A DNA stretch of 64,000 bases from Thalassia testudinum (lineage: Eukaryota > Streptophyta > Magnoliopsida > Alismatales > Hydrocharitaceae), in NCBI GenBank assembly GCA_037157565.1, contig JAZHRO010000056.1:32301501-32365500 (forward strand), in the 5' to 3' direction. Both the position numbers and the translations under genes were made by a program. Numbering within the stretch: position 1 is the first letter of the stretch; every line of letters starts with the position of its first letter. The notes below the pieces were generated by a model. It saw nothing but the letters and a program-made list of their open reading frames with translations. It was not told the origin of the DNA and did not search any database. Positions 20,500 through 31,710 of this stretch are shown piece after piece.

Positions 20500-21606
20500 A
20501 CCGCTACCTCCTACGTGTCCTCCAGTGCTCTGCGCGGGAAGTATCTACTGACCTCATGCCCTAGACGGGCAGTCCCTCCTGATGTGGCCCGGCTGGCCAC
20601 ACTGGTAACAGAGGGGAACCCGACTCCCACCCTCAGTGGGTCCCTGCGATCAGTTGGGCGGGGGTCCGGTGCTGGCAACTGGCCCCTGTCGAGGGCCCCC
20701 AAAGGCCACTGATGGCCCTGTAAAATGTGACGGCTCTCCTGCGGACTCCATGTGTCTCCTCTCTCGCCGGCCCTGTGAAAAGTCTGGCTGAAAGGGCCTC
20801 TTCCCCCCGCCGTCAGTGTCTCGCGCGGACGGGTTGGTCTCCTCGTAAGTCATAGTTGCCTCCACCACCCTAAAAAATGTAGGCAGCTTCAGGGGTTTGA
20901 CATACCCCCGAATCGCAGGCCGGAGCCCCTCGGTGAACCTCCAAAGGCTCTCCTCCTCAGTAGCTACCGCTGTCGGTGCAAAGCGGGACAGCTCCAGGAA
21001 ACGCGTGCGGTACACGCTCATGGTCATTGTCCCTTGGCGGACAGTGTGGAACTCCCGCCTCCTCTTGTCCTGCCATGTCTGGGGGAAGTACTGCTCACAG
21101 AAGAGGGCGACGAACCGGTCCCAGGTCGGCTCGTCCCTCTCCTGTCCCCGGACCACCCTCCACCACCTGTGTGCCGCACTCTCTAGCTGGTACGTGGCAA
21201 AGGCCACGCGGCACTCCACCGGGGGGCAAAGGGTGTCGAAAATCTTCTCCAGCTGCTCAAGCCAGTCCTCTGCCTCGGTCGGGTCCTCATCCCCCTTGAA
21301 GGAGGGGGGCTTCGGCTTCCGGAACTGCCCGAAGAGCTCGAAGTGGTGCTGTATGGGAGGTGCTGGTGCACCTCCAGGAGAAGGTGCCTCGTGCACGGAA
21401 GTATCAGAGGAAGGTGGGGGCTGCGGCGGCCCATCCCCTCCCCCGTGTCCAGCGCCGCATCTGTTGAGTGGTCCCACAGAGGACTCCCCCTCCGCAACCC
21501 CAGGGTGAGGTGCTCGGGGCGGTGGGTGGAGCTCCTCACGTACAATGTCTCGTATCAGCCGGGCGAGGTCCTGGGCCTGGATGCCCGGGAGTAGTGGCTG
21601 GTCCAC
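20500..21606 (-). pseudogene. gag with zinc knuckle, element G (broken)
   Basis: The structural protein starts at the ATG at 21606. The Retrotrans_gag domain begins near residue 95 (PKPPSFKGDEDPTEAEDWLE) and runs through YFPQTW and FRVVEATMTYEE. A TGA at 20650 ends the 318-codon frame. In the same frame, a CCHC knuckle (CYQCGQPGHIRRDC) lies at 20569-20610, followed by three more stops before the protease. The knuckle would bind the RNA genome. Confidence 0.88.
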
Positions 21607-21860
21607 TGGGGTGTCGGCAATGGCACGCCCACCTCGCCGACCTCGTCCTCGGCCGCGCTAGCGGCCCGCCTCACTGTTCCCACAACGAGGCATCTCCTAC
21701 AAGGAGACGCGAAACAAAACGGAACACGTCACTACGGAACGATACCGAACGGAAATGTCTAAGAGCTCATGTCAAAAGATATGTTGTGGTGGCTACTCTA
21801 GTTATAGACATGTGAATTGGTTATTTTCCAGTCAGTTGATTCACTTCTAGGGACGACCTT

Positions 21861-21872
21861 GCTCTGATACCA
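21861..21872 (-). promoter_or_regulatory. Primer-binding site of element G, initiator tRNA-Met
   Basis: On the minus strand it reads tggtatcagagc, the standard complement to initiator tRNA-Met. It is separated from the LTR by three bases (21873-21875) and confirms the minus-strand orientation. Confidence 0.92.
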
Positions 21873-21875
21873 TCT

Positions 21876-24544
21876 TGTAACGACCCGATTCCCAAGTTCC
21901 TACGAGACACGAGAACCAGACCGACTCGACTAATCCCAAGACCTAGTCGTCCAACGAGGAAGTAACCAAAAGAGCAGTAAAATAAACCACATTCAGCATG
22001 AATATAACTAACAGTAAGGAAATACAGCAGTAAGGAAAGAAACCACTACAGTATATACCACCACAACAGTAGAACAACATTCATAACATAATATGAACTG
22101 CAGGTAAAGAAAAGTACAGCGGAAACAAGAACTACTCACTATAACGGAACAAAAAGAGGTACAAGAGAACAGTGGTAACTCTACTGGACCCTACTCGGCC
22201 CAGCGTCCTCTGCAGCCGCTGACCCTGGCTGCTCAACACCTGGTCCTGAAAGGTAACAAGTGTAAGACGTCCGCAAAACGCTGAGTAGAGTGGCAGCTAA
22301 ACTAAAGAAACAGTAAAGTGTACAGTAGCTGTTTTAAATTTTCTTTCTTCCTTTATTTACGTCTTTCTATTTATTCACAATTTATCTATTTCTCAGATCC
22401 TTCACTTGATCTCGAATGTTCCTCGTGGGAACGATCTTGATTGCAGTCTTTTCCAAACAGTAGAAGTAGCACTTGGTGCTCTCCCGGCCGGGAGAGTCCC
22501 CCGTGGTGATCCTACTCTCAGTCAACCACCCCAAGGTCACTGACAGACGTAACGGTGACTACGGCATGCGCGGTAAACGCACGGGTAGCTAACCCGCACT
22601 GGCACGCGGTCAGTCGTTTCCGTTAACGGGTGCGCCCAAAGCACAGCACGGAACCAGTACAGGGCAGAGCCCTCTTAGTAACAGGGGTCCAACCCCTCCA
22701 CAGTAACTAAACAGGGGCCTTGCCCCTCCACAGTCCGCGCACCCACGCCTGACTACCCTGGTTTGCCCGAGCGTGCCTAACAAGTCGGTGTGGGAGGCTA
22801 GCAGAACCCTGGGGCCCGTGGGGTAGCTAGTACCTCGCTACACTAGTAGCTCTCCTCGGTACTGCGTACATGAGGGCCAGCAAGTCGGTACAGAGTGGCC
22901 AGTCCTAACCCCGGGTCCCTGGGGCGGCTAGCTCCGCTCTGCACTAAATGGGGGGACAGTCGCTCTCCTTGGTACTCCGTACTCAAGGGACAGCTCACTT
23001 CCCCAATTCTATTCCATTCACTTTCCAGGAGTTCTACTCCTAATTCCCCGTAGGGTTCCAACTCTTTAACTCAGTGCATTCCGGTTTCACCTTTCCAGTT
23101 TCACGTTCATACATCCCATATTCTTACTCATGTTCATTTATTAATAACAGGCAGCTGTTTAAATGAATTTACAGGCAGCTATTATTTCCTTTCCACATTT
23201 TCCAAGACTGCAGCATTCATACATTTCACTAGTTTTCCCGTCCTAGGATTCATGCCATATCCTAGGATCTATCATACAATCTAGTTTTCCAGCCCTAGGA
23301 TTCATGCAACACCCTAGGATCTACCATTCAATCTATTTCTCATTCCTAGGATTCATGCAATGTCCTAGGTTCTATTTATGGTTTCATAATTTAACAGATT
23401 ATAATTAAAGCCACTCTACCAGGTACAACGGGAGTAATGGGGGCATTGTCGGCAATCCCACGTGCCTCTGCGACCCCCGAGACTGCAACGGAACGGGGTC
23501 CTATCACAAGGATCAAACACAAGGAACTTCTCAAAACAATATACAGCTACTATAGACAGGTAGAGGATGTAATTCCGAAAAGAATGCAACTCGAAATGCG
23601 AAAAACAGAGCCCGAACGGGCTCGAAACGGGTCGAAAATGACGAAACAGTGTAAAATCAGACATCTAGAACTTCTTCCAGACGTCTTAAAAAGTGGATCA
23701 GGGAATTACCTCGCTCTGCGTGGGCTCTCAGACGTCCAGAAGCCTGCGGGGCATCTGGCCTAGTTCCCAGACGTCCGATGGTCACCCAGGACGTCTGGAA
23801 GTCGTTCCCGCCGTCTGGCACTGGAGCCAGAAGTCTGATTCGCGTTGGATGGCGAATCACCGAACCTGCGCGTACCCATCTCTCTCTCTCAGTACGGTCA
23901 GTCAAAGAAAAGGAAGAAGATGGAAATAACTCACCTTTAAGACGTCTGGACAGTCTTCCAGACGTCGTGCCCGTCGTCTGGCTATCAGCCCAGACGTCTG
24001 ATTCTGGAAAAGTTTCCAGAACCAGGGCACCACTCGCCCTCCGCTCGCGATGCTTGGCCGCACCGCGAGTACTCCGCCTGCTGCTCGAGCTGCAGCAATC
24101 CTCCCGCGTCACTCCGCGCCTGCTGCGCCCCTCGCCTGCCAGCCCTAGCAGCCCCGACGAGCTCTCCCTCACGGCCGAGCGCTTCCTCCCCTGCGCAGCA
24201 CCTCCTCCCGCAGCCGTCGCTGCACCCTCGCGCTCACTCTTGCGCACGCTCTCGCGCACTGGCTGGAAGGAGAAGAGGAAGGAGACGGAGGTGACAGGAG
24301 TGAGGGAGAGGGCGTGGCCTTTTAAGGCCGCGCGAGGAGGAGAGAGAGAGCGCGACAGAGGGCGCAGGAGGGAGAGGGAAAAAGAAGAGACGGAGCAGGT
24401 CTGTGCGTACAGGCGCACAGACGCAACGGTGTGCACACAGGAAAATGAATCCCAGACGTCTGGAAGTGATACCAGACGTCTAGTACGACATCTGGGACAC
24501 CTCCCAGATGTCTTAAAAGATGTTTGAAAGCACGGTTCATAACA
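21876..24544 (-). repeat. 5' LTR of element G (right copy)
   Basis: It starts TGTAACGACCCG in plus orientation, ends CATAACA, and is followed by CCAAG. It is 2669 bp. It carries the same GACGTC cluster as the left LTR. A GC-rich open frame on the minus strand covers about 23657-24310 within the LTR, and a related frame of 214 codons lies in the other LTR at 15996-16640. I do not call it as a gene. Confidence 0.88.
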
Positions 24545-26148
24545 CCAAGTGACCGTCGAGGAGGACATTTCTCCCTCCATTCTTTTAATGCTTTCTAGAG
24601 TAAATTTATCACTTTCTAGTGTAATTGTTTTATGCATTCTAGTTGTAATGAACAGTCTCTTCTATGATAAATTCTTTGTTTATTCTACATCTCATTTTGA
24701 TTTCCACGTGTAATACTCTCTCTCTCTTACCCTCTCTCTCTCTTTTATTAATTGTAAATAATTAGATAGTTTAAATTGAATTACTTCGTGACAAATAAAA
24801 AGAAACGCGAAGTTTTTAAATCAAACGTCCGCCTCCCTGTGTTCGACCCGAAATTTTCATTTCGGTATAACTTTTATTTGTTGAACACGAATTCTTCGCT
24901 TTTGAACTACAACGACAGGTTTTGTAAAACCAAACACGTAAGCGTAGTGATTCGCAAAACCGTTTCAACAGAAAAGAAAACATAAATCCTCCTAAATTGT
25001 TGGTGAAGAGGGGAAGGCTCTTGCTCTAATTGCAGCTGCTCCCGCAATCAACAAGTGCTCCTTCTTCTCGCAAAGCTTCTACAAGTTGGTGAACCCCTCG
25101 AAGCAAGCCCAAGGGGGGCATGCTTAACTCCTCCAAGGTGGATGGATTTCCACTTTCAATGGTTCCTCTGAAGGTGGTGTGGACCACCTTTGATTCCTCC
25201 TCCAAGGGTGGTTGATGGGAACACCATCATGAGCCCTAACTAGCTCATTTTGACCTAGAAAAGAGAACAAAAACTCCTACATAACCAACTGGAGATCATA
25301 ACCCAAGGAAAAATCCTTCTGAAAGAAAAGTAAGAAATAAGGGGTAAAACTGTAATTTTAACATTGCAGTGCATCAACAGGATTTCTCTTGGGCTAAACA
25401 TAGGTCAAATGTTCCTAACAAGATAAAAAGTGGGTTGATTCAAATAGAAAAGGGTTGATGTGAAATCTAGGAATTAAATGACTTTTTGTAACCCTAAAAC
25501 AGACCCACTTTATTTAACAAGGTTCTGGTCAAGATAAAATTCACCTAAACCCTCTAAAAATCATGGAAAAATATCCTCTAGGGTTTATAACCTTCTAATT
25601 GACCCTTAGAACCTATTTTGACCTAAATAGGTGTCCCAGTCAAATGTTTGCCCTAAAAAGGGTTGTTGCGCAAATTGCCCAATCAAACGTGGTCAAACCT
25701 AAAATCCAACTTCACCATTGGATTTCTTAGGTCTAAATTAGATTTTTACCAAAACTTGGACCTAAGGGGAATTCACCTTGACCTACTTTGCAAACTAGTC
25801 CACCCAACGACATTTATACCGCTAGCTTTTGAAAACCTTTGCAGACACCACCCTAGCTTCCTCGTCATTCTTTGCAATTAGGTCCCTCTGCCATTACAGT
25901 AGAGGGAATCTTACTCCAGTGAGGATTCAAGGGAAGGAACTCCCTGATTCCACAGAGAATCCCACTCAAATTTGAAAGGGAGATTCTCTAAGAAATCCCC
26001 GTTCATGTGAACCTAATTTGGAGCTAAAATTTCTACCCAATTTCTCATGCGAATGCATAAGAGATTTGGGTCTTTTCGACCTTCCATCTCCGACGTGGTT
26101 GTCGTGCTTGGAAGCTTGGCTTCCAAGCACAAGGCCCTCTTCCAAGGA

Positions 26149-26157
26149 CTATAAAAG
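26149..26157 (+). promoter_or_regulatory. TATA box of element B LTR
   Basis: The sequence ctataaaag is preserved in the 3' LTR at 37177-37185. Confidence 0.65.
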
Positions 26158-27289
26158 GGTCCCTAGATCCTTCCACTCTTCCCAAGCTTTAATTGGCTTG
26201 AGATACCCCCCAATTTCCTCTCTTCCCCTCCGGACAACCTCCCAGCAAGCTCTAGCGACTCCTATCTCCTTCTCTCGTCGCTCTACCACAATCCCAGTGG
26301 CAGAGCTACCTTTGTCTCCTTCGTCCGCATCGCGCCGCACCAGCCATCGCTCCTGCTTCCCTCTCATCGTCACCGTCCACCTCTCACTGGGCCTTCGTCT
26401 CTGGCGACGACACATACAAGTCGTCTGCCTCCTCTGCTCCCCCCTTCATCTATTCCCTCTCAGATAAGTCCTCTATCTATGCTCATCTCTTTTCTCACAT
26501 TTATTTCTTAAAATCCGCCTTGACGCTCATGAACCACCTCCATCTTCTCCACCTCCGGCAGACCACCGACGAGGTGTTCCCGCCGCTCCACGCAATCACC
26601 CACCTCGCCAACCACCTCACGAGCTCCGCCATGTCTCACTGATCATAACCCCTCCCTCCATTCATCGCCACACACCCCAACACGTCCCCCGAACACACCC
26701 ATCTTCACAACCACAGGGTGACCTAGGCACGCACGCTCAGGCCAACCCGTGCCATGCTGACCACCGTGCCACCTTCGCCGTGCTCAGACGAAGCTTCCTA
26801 TGTGTTTTTGATGAGGCTGTGAGGCCGTTTGCTTGTGGACAGGGTTTAGGCCTCCGCCGCCAATGATGCTGGCTCGAAGAAGCTTGCAAGCTTGCTCCAG
26901 GACCCTAGGCTCCAGGCTTCAGGTTCCAAGATGGTGCGGATTTCGCTCATGCACACTATCAGCCTATCTATTGGAGTAAAAGCCCCATGCAGCTACTGCA
27001 ATTCGCAAGAACTTTTGCTGCAGGAGCGCCTGCGCTGAAGGTGGGACATTTAGTCCCACCTCAGAAGATCAGGAGCAGGTGTAGTGGTGTAAAAGGAAAA
27101 AGTGTCAAGGGCTTATCGCCTCCTGACACTGGGTGAGGTCCCACTCACCCATCACCTCGTCCGCAACCCACGCCCCGCGGACCTGGTTCTGACTCGACTC
27201 CCCATGCACTCCTCGCCCACCACCGCACTCCAATAGGCCTGGTCCCAGGTGCGCTAACCCGACCCAATAACCCGAGAAGGCTCTAGGAG

Positions 27290-27690
27290 AGGGAGCCTAT
27301 GAGAGAAGAAAGAAGAGAGATCGCGGGGAGGGTAGGGGTAGGTTTTGCTCTCTGGGGAAAAAGAGGAAGAAGAAGACAAGGGTGAAGCCAAGGAAGAGGA
27401 AGGACGAAGCTGCAGAGGAAGCCAAAGGAAGGAGAGGGTAGAAGCCTAAGTAGCTAAGGAAGGAGAAGGCAAAGCATGGCTGAGGAGGATCAAGGCTGAA
27501 GAAGAGATGAAATCAGAGATAGAAAAAGAAAGAAGAGAAAGAAGAAATCAGAAAGAAGAAGCTAAGGCTAGAGCAAATTAGAGAAGAGGAAGAAGAAGAA
27601 AGAGCCAAGAAGAAACAAGGCCATCAGAGGTAGAAAATTGAGGAAAGTAGAGAAAGAAGAAGAAGGAGATCAGCCAGAGAAATCAAAGAC
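27290..27690 (+). repeat. Purine-rich (GAA/AGG) tract in element B 5' LTR
   Basis: This low-complexity run is made mainly of gaagaa, gagaag and aaggaag. It recurs at 38320-38720 in the 3' LTR, and as pyrimidines at about 62985-63190 in LTR E. It lies downstream of the TATA box, so it would be transcribed. Lysine/glutamate-rich frames through such tracts are not genes. Confidence 0.7.
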
Positions 27691-27972
27691 AACACTGTAG
27701 CACTTGACATTTAAGATGTATGATTTTCACATCAGACGTCCACAATTTATTTTGAGCTTATATGTACATTGAGATTATCTTTCTTGCTTAATAACTTTTC
27801 ATATTTTATTAAATTCGAAAGTTGTGTTCTTGGTTTTTGAACCCCAATTTGCTCCCTGTGTTCGACCTCAAATTTACATTTTTCGAGTAATAAAGTTCAT
27901 TTGTTTTAAAAGCGATTTTGGCTATACTACGACGCATTTATTTTAAAACCCGATTTCACCTTGTAAACATTT

Positions 27973-27990
27973 CGATGCCGTTGCTGGGGA
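27973..27990 (+). promoter_or_regulatory. Primer-binding site of element B, degraded tRNA-Asp type
   Basis: The site reads cgatgccgttgctgggga and matches the tRNA-Asp complement at 14 of 18 positions. It follows the LTR after three bases, as in element A. Confidence 0.75.
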
Positions 27991-29063
27991 GCAACAGGCA
28001 ATTTAGAAATCTTGATCACAACTTTCGATCCCATACTAAATTGATCTATCTCTTTTGTTGTGATTGTTTCAGGGGAGAAAATTTCAAAAGAAGACAGCCA
28101 CACCCAGGGCAGGTAATCTCTAATTAACCCTTTCTCTTAATCCCCTCATTCTGAAAAGGAAAAATAAAGAAAAAATCAATTTAGGGCTACCTGCTTTCCA
28201 TATCTAGCTAATTCACCAAAGTTGCCTAATTTTGATTTCAACACATTTTGAATTGTGCATCCATTTAAGGTAACTAGGGCTACCACCTTCTTGATTGAGC
28301 CCTAGATACTATATCTGTGGAAACTAAATTGGACCAATTAGAGAGAAATTAAGGATTCCAATCTAGGGTTTTAGAGACACATCTTTTCTAAGAAAGAATC
28401 AATTTTCCAAAAAGAGGTGTGCCTAAGCCTTGATTGAAAAGACTTATTCAAGAGAAACCCTAAAAATCAAGCTCTTAATTTCACTTGAACCCTAAAAGAA
28501 AGGACCTAAAGCTCTCAGAGGACAAATAGGTGAAGTTGACCTCTTGGGTCAACTAACCATGAAATTAGGTCACTTTTGCACTCAAAACATCTAAAGTTCA
28601 AGTGAAACCCTTAGCACCTTTGATCTTAATTAAAAGTGGTAGACTTAAGAGGTCAAGGTCCCCATTCTGGTCTACCTAGAATCTCAGTGATAAGAGAGGT
28701 CGGGTGGGGGAAACCCTGTAACTCGTGGGGACACTCTACCATGTAGGGGTTTTTGCAGGACTCTCCCTCTATGGCTGCCCAGGTATTTTTTAGATGGATG
28801 GCTTTTTCTGACTAAAGGGTATCATCCACCCCGAACCTCTATAGTCATCCAAATTTTTGGGTGTCTTGATTGGGTCCATCACATTCTAATATCGTCTAAT
28901 CCATCAGTGCATGTTTGGTAGGAGGTCCTTGAGACCATCCTTAAGACCTCCCTTAGAAATCAACTCCCGTCGAGGCCAAGCCTTGACGTTCATGTTTGTG
29001 CAGCAACCCCACCACATAGACCTCTCCTCTGATTCATCAGAACCAAATTCTCCTTCTTCCATC
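27991..29063 (+). other. Untranslated leader of element B
   Basis: This is about 1.07 kb of AT-rich sequence with no conserved frame. Confidence 0.55.
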
Positions 29064-30780
29064 ATGGAACAACAAATTGAAGAAGAGAACAATCTTGAAC
29101 ACCAACTCCAATGCCTGAATGATCTATTCCATAACTTTGTAAACCCGCCGCAGCATCCTATGATGTGAGATCACTATAATCCGCTGCGGTGGCGATTGAA
29201 CCTCGAGTACAAATCTCGGCTGGAGGTCCTGATTCTGAAATCAAGCCCAACATGATTCATGCTATTCCAAAGTTTCATGGGCTTAACTCTGAGGATTCCT
29301 TCCAGCACATCAAACAACTCAAACATCAGGCCCAGACCTTCGGGTCAAATGTACAAAACTAGGATATTCTGCTTATGTAGATATTTTCCTTCTCCCTCAT
29401 GGACAAGGTAGCTCATTGGTATCAGACTCAGACGCATCTAATCAACACGTAGGTTGAACTCCAGTTTGAATTTTTGAAAAAGTTCTTCCCCATTGGTCGG
29501 ACGAATGCCTTGCGCCACCAGATCACTCACTTCACTCAGCAATTTGGAGAACCTCTTCATGAGGCATGGAACCGATTCTTGGATCTCATGTGAAAGTGCC
29601 CCAATCACGAAGTCCTAAATGGGAACAATTCCAGTCTTTTTACCAGGGACTCCATGAAGACATTCAATTATTTGTCAATGCAACCTACGGAGGAAATATC
29701 ATGGGTCAACATGAAGACACTGTGTGGGAGATTCTCGAGAATATGTGCGAGAACTCCATCAATAGTGACTCCATGGGCTTATTCGACCGGACGAATGCCC
29801 ACGCATCGACGAATCTGAGGAAAGCACATGAGATGCAGGGCCTGTCTGCAGCTGTCGACTTGGAACTGATGGCCAGTCGATTGGACAAGGTCTCTATCAT
29901 AGAGAAGAAGGTGGACGAGCTAACTCGATATCTGCAATGAGCCACCTCTACGCAAAACTCGTTTGCACAGCCACCTCTTGGGAGGGAAACTGTGCAGAAC
30001 ATCTATCACCGATCTTCTCAGGGGATGGATCCGTATCCAACCCCATCTGACTCCAAGATCGGAGGAAACTCCGATCCGATCTACTCTAATTGGGGGAACT
30101 TTGAACCCTCGTACTTTGATTTTCCTGAGATTCCTCAGACCTGTGAGGACCTCAACGCCATCCAGAATGACCCATTCTCTAGCACCTATAACCCTGGATG
30201 GCGGAATCATCCCAACTTCCTGTGGCTGGGAAATACTTAGAATCAAAGACCACCTTATCAACCCCGTCCACAAGCTCCTCGTCCATAACAACCGCCTCAG
30301 CCTCGGCCCAACCCCACCTATCAATCTGGCCCAAACCAAGCAGATCAAATGACTCTTTTCCTTCAAACTCTGGCTAACATTTAGAAGATGAATGCGGCTA
30401 TGCAGAAATAGTATAAGGATGAGATCACAGAGGTTCGCAATCAACTTGCCCAGATGGCGAATTCCCGCCAGCCTAGCACACTATCCTCGCAACCTCTGCC
30501 GAATCCAAATAATGTGCTGAACCAGAGGTGCATTATGAACCCAAATCCGAGCCACGCCCACATGATTTATCAAGCCCCTTCTATTCCATCACCCGACGGG
30601 ATGGAAGATTCGACAACTTATGCGGGATTTCAACAACAGCCATCTATTTTACCAACCCCAAACCAAAGCCAGGTAGGACTAAACTCCGTAACAATCCATA
30701 GTGGTAAAGCAACTCAAGACCCACCTTATCCAAGCCACTCTAAGCCTGGTAGTAACCCAAGCCCTAGGATAGTTATCTAG
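29064..30780 (+). pseudogene. gag, element B (broken)
   Basis: The likely start ATG at 29064 opens a short acidic N-terminus (MEQQIEEENNLEHQL). After a stop at about 29167 and a frame change, the gag core reads FHGLNSEDSFQHIKQL near 29275, followed by the WNRFLDL segment. From 29566 to 30780 most coding lies in one frame, with stops at 29938 and 30238. It carries a Q/N/P-rich tail with YNPGWRNHPNF, typical of Athila/Tat gag C-termini. I see no zinc knuckle. Confidence 0.8.
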
Positions 30781-31651
30781 GACACCCCTTCCCAGATCAA
30801 TAACCTAGACCTACTCTAGAGGAACCAACCAAGGTTCCATTTCCCGAGGCCTTGACCAAGGGAAAGAGGATAACCAAACCCGTGGCTCCTGAGGAGGATC
30901 TGGTCAAGCTCTTTGAATAGGTCCATATAAACATCCCCTTGATGGATGCAATTCACCACGTACCAGCTTATGCATGATTTTTGAAGGATGTGTGCACACC
31001 CAAGCGTAAGCCGCGAACCAAAAGTGGGAGTCCGATAATACTGTCAGAGCAAGCCAGCTCTGTAATTTTGAGAAAACTCCCACCTAAAGCAAAAGACCCA
31101 AGTACTCCCCTGATTTCATGTACCATTGGTGATACCCAATTCGACAGAGCCTTATTAGATTTAAGTGCCTCCATAAACCTAATACCTACATCCCTCCTTG
31201 ACCACCATGAGGAATTTGAGCTTAAACCGATAGAGGTGATGTTGCAGTTAATTGATCAATCCATTAAGTCACCTAAAGGAGTACTCGAGGATGTCATCGT
31301 TAGGGTACGGGATTTCTATTTCCAGGTGGATTTATAGTCTTAGATATGAATGCACCTGAAAACCCAAGGGATATACCAATTATACTAGGGAGACCCTTTC
31401 TGGCCACTACCAAAGCCAATATAAACTGTGAGGAGGACCAAATAGAATTGAAATTTGGGAACCAAACATTGAAAATTGACATCTTTAAGGTCCAACAAGG
31501 GATTAATTGCGGAGTTATAGAACAAATATGTGATATCAAAGTTGTGGTTGATGAACCATACATCGAGGATAACCTAATTACTCTCGGTCAACCACAAGAA
31601 GATCAAAACCCACAAACAGAGGAGTCTGACCCTGATCTGATACACCCATAA
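30781..31651 (+). pseudogene. Aspartic protease, element B (broken)
   Basis: The active-site segment reads ALLDLSASINLIP, with serine where glycine is usual. The frame stops at 31337 and continues one base out of register with VLDMN, then IPIILGRPFLATTKA, the C-terminal protease block. The single-base frameshift lies near 31328-31335. An acidic linker to RT follows. Confidence 0.8.
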
Positions 31652-31710
31652 CTCCTCTTGCTCCTAACACACACCCTAAATCGGCCGCTGCTGCTGATAA
31701 ACCCATTCTG

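Larger units (their letters stand above)
14234..24544 (-). mobile_element. Element G: Tekay/Del-like chromovirus, full length but inactive
   Basis: It is about 10.3 kb with LTRs of 2613 bp (14234-16846) and 2669 bp (21876-24544). Both start TGTAACGACCCG in plus orientation and end TAACA. The target duplication is CCAAA (14229-14233) and CCAAG (24545-24549). The coding order on the minus strand is gag, zinc knuckle, protease, reverse transcriptase, RNase H, integrase and chromodomain, which defines a chromovirus. All coding blocks lie in one reading frame and are broken only by stop codons. By eye about 15 positions differ between the LTRs in the first 430 bases. Confidence 0.9.
6846..24970 (+). 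mobile_element. Element A: non-autonomous Athila/Tat-like LTR retrotransposon, with G nested in its 3' LTR
   Basis: Flanking GAAAA repeats (6841-6845 and 24971-24975) mark the insertion. The LTRs are 6846-8620 and 12867-24970; the second is split by element G. Without G the element is about 7.8 kb. The internal region of 4.25 kb has a tRNA-Asp-type primer site, one 487-codon reading frame of unknown function, an internal polypurine block and a terminal polypurine tract. No protease, reverse transcriptase or integrase is detectable, so any movement would need enzymes from another element. D1 and D2 on the minus strand are diverged relatives. Confidence 0.8.
12867..24970 (+). repeat. 3' LTR of element A, split by element G
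   Basis: The two parts are 12867-14233 and 24545-24970, rejoining to about 1.79 kb, close to the 5' LTR at 1775 bp. The host sequence reads cctccaagtgacc in the intact 5' LTR, which shows that G inserted after CCAAG. Confidence 0.85.
25213..27969 (+). repeat. 5' LTR of element B
   Basis: It begins TGATGGGAACAC and ends GTAAACA. A TATA box lies at 26149-26157. A GC-rich segment (26230-26640) is open in more than one frame. A purine-rich tract covers 27290-27690, and ctccctgtgttcgacct lies near 27852. A 149-codon frame at 26018-26467 crosses the TATA box and is not called. Confidence 0.88.

Noticed and set aside
23657..24637. 326-codon minus-strand frame as a gene
   Set aside because: It crosses from the LTR of G over the target duplication into the LTR of A, so the first 90 or so codons belong to a different element. 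The rest is GC-rich LTR; kept only as a low-interest finding.
26018..26467. 149-codon plus-strand frame in the B LTR
   Set aside because: It starts upstream of the TATA box and runs through it. The equivalent frame in the 3' LTR is broken.
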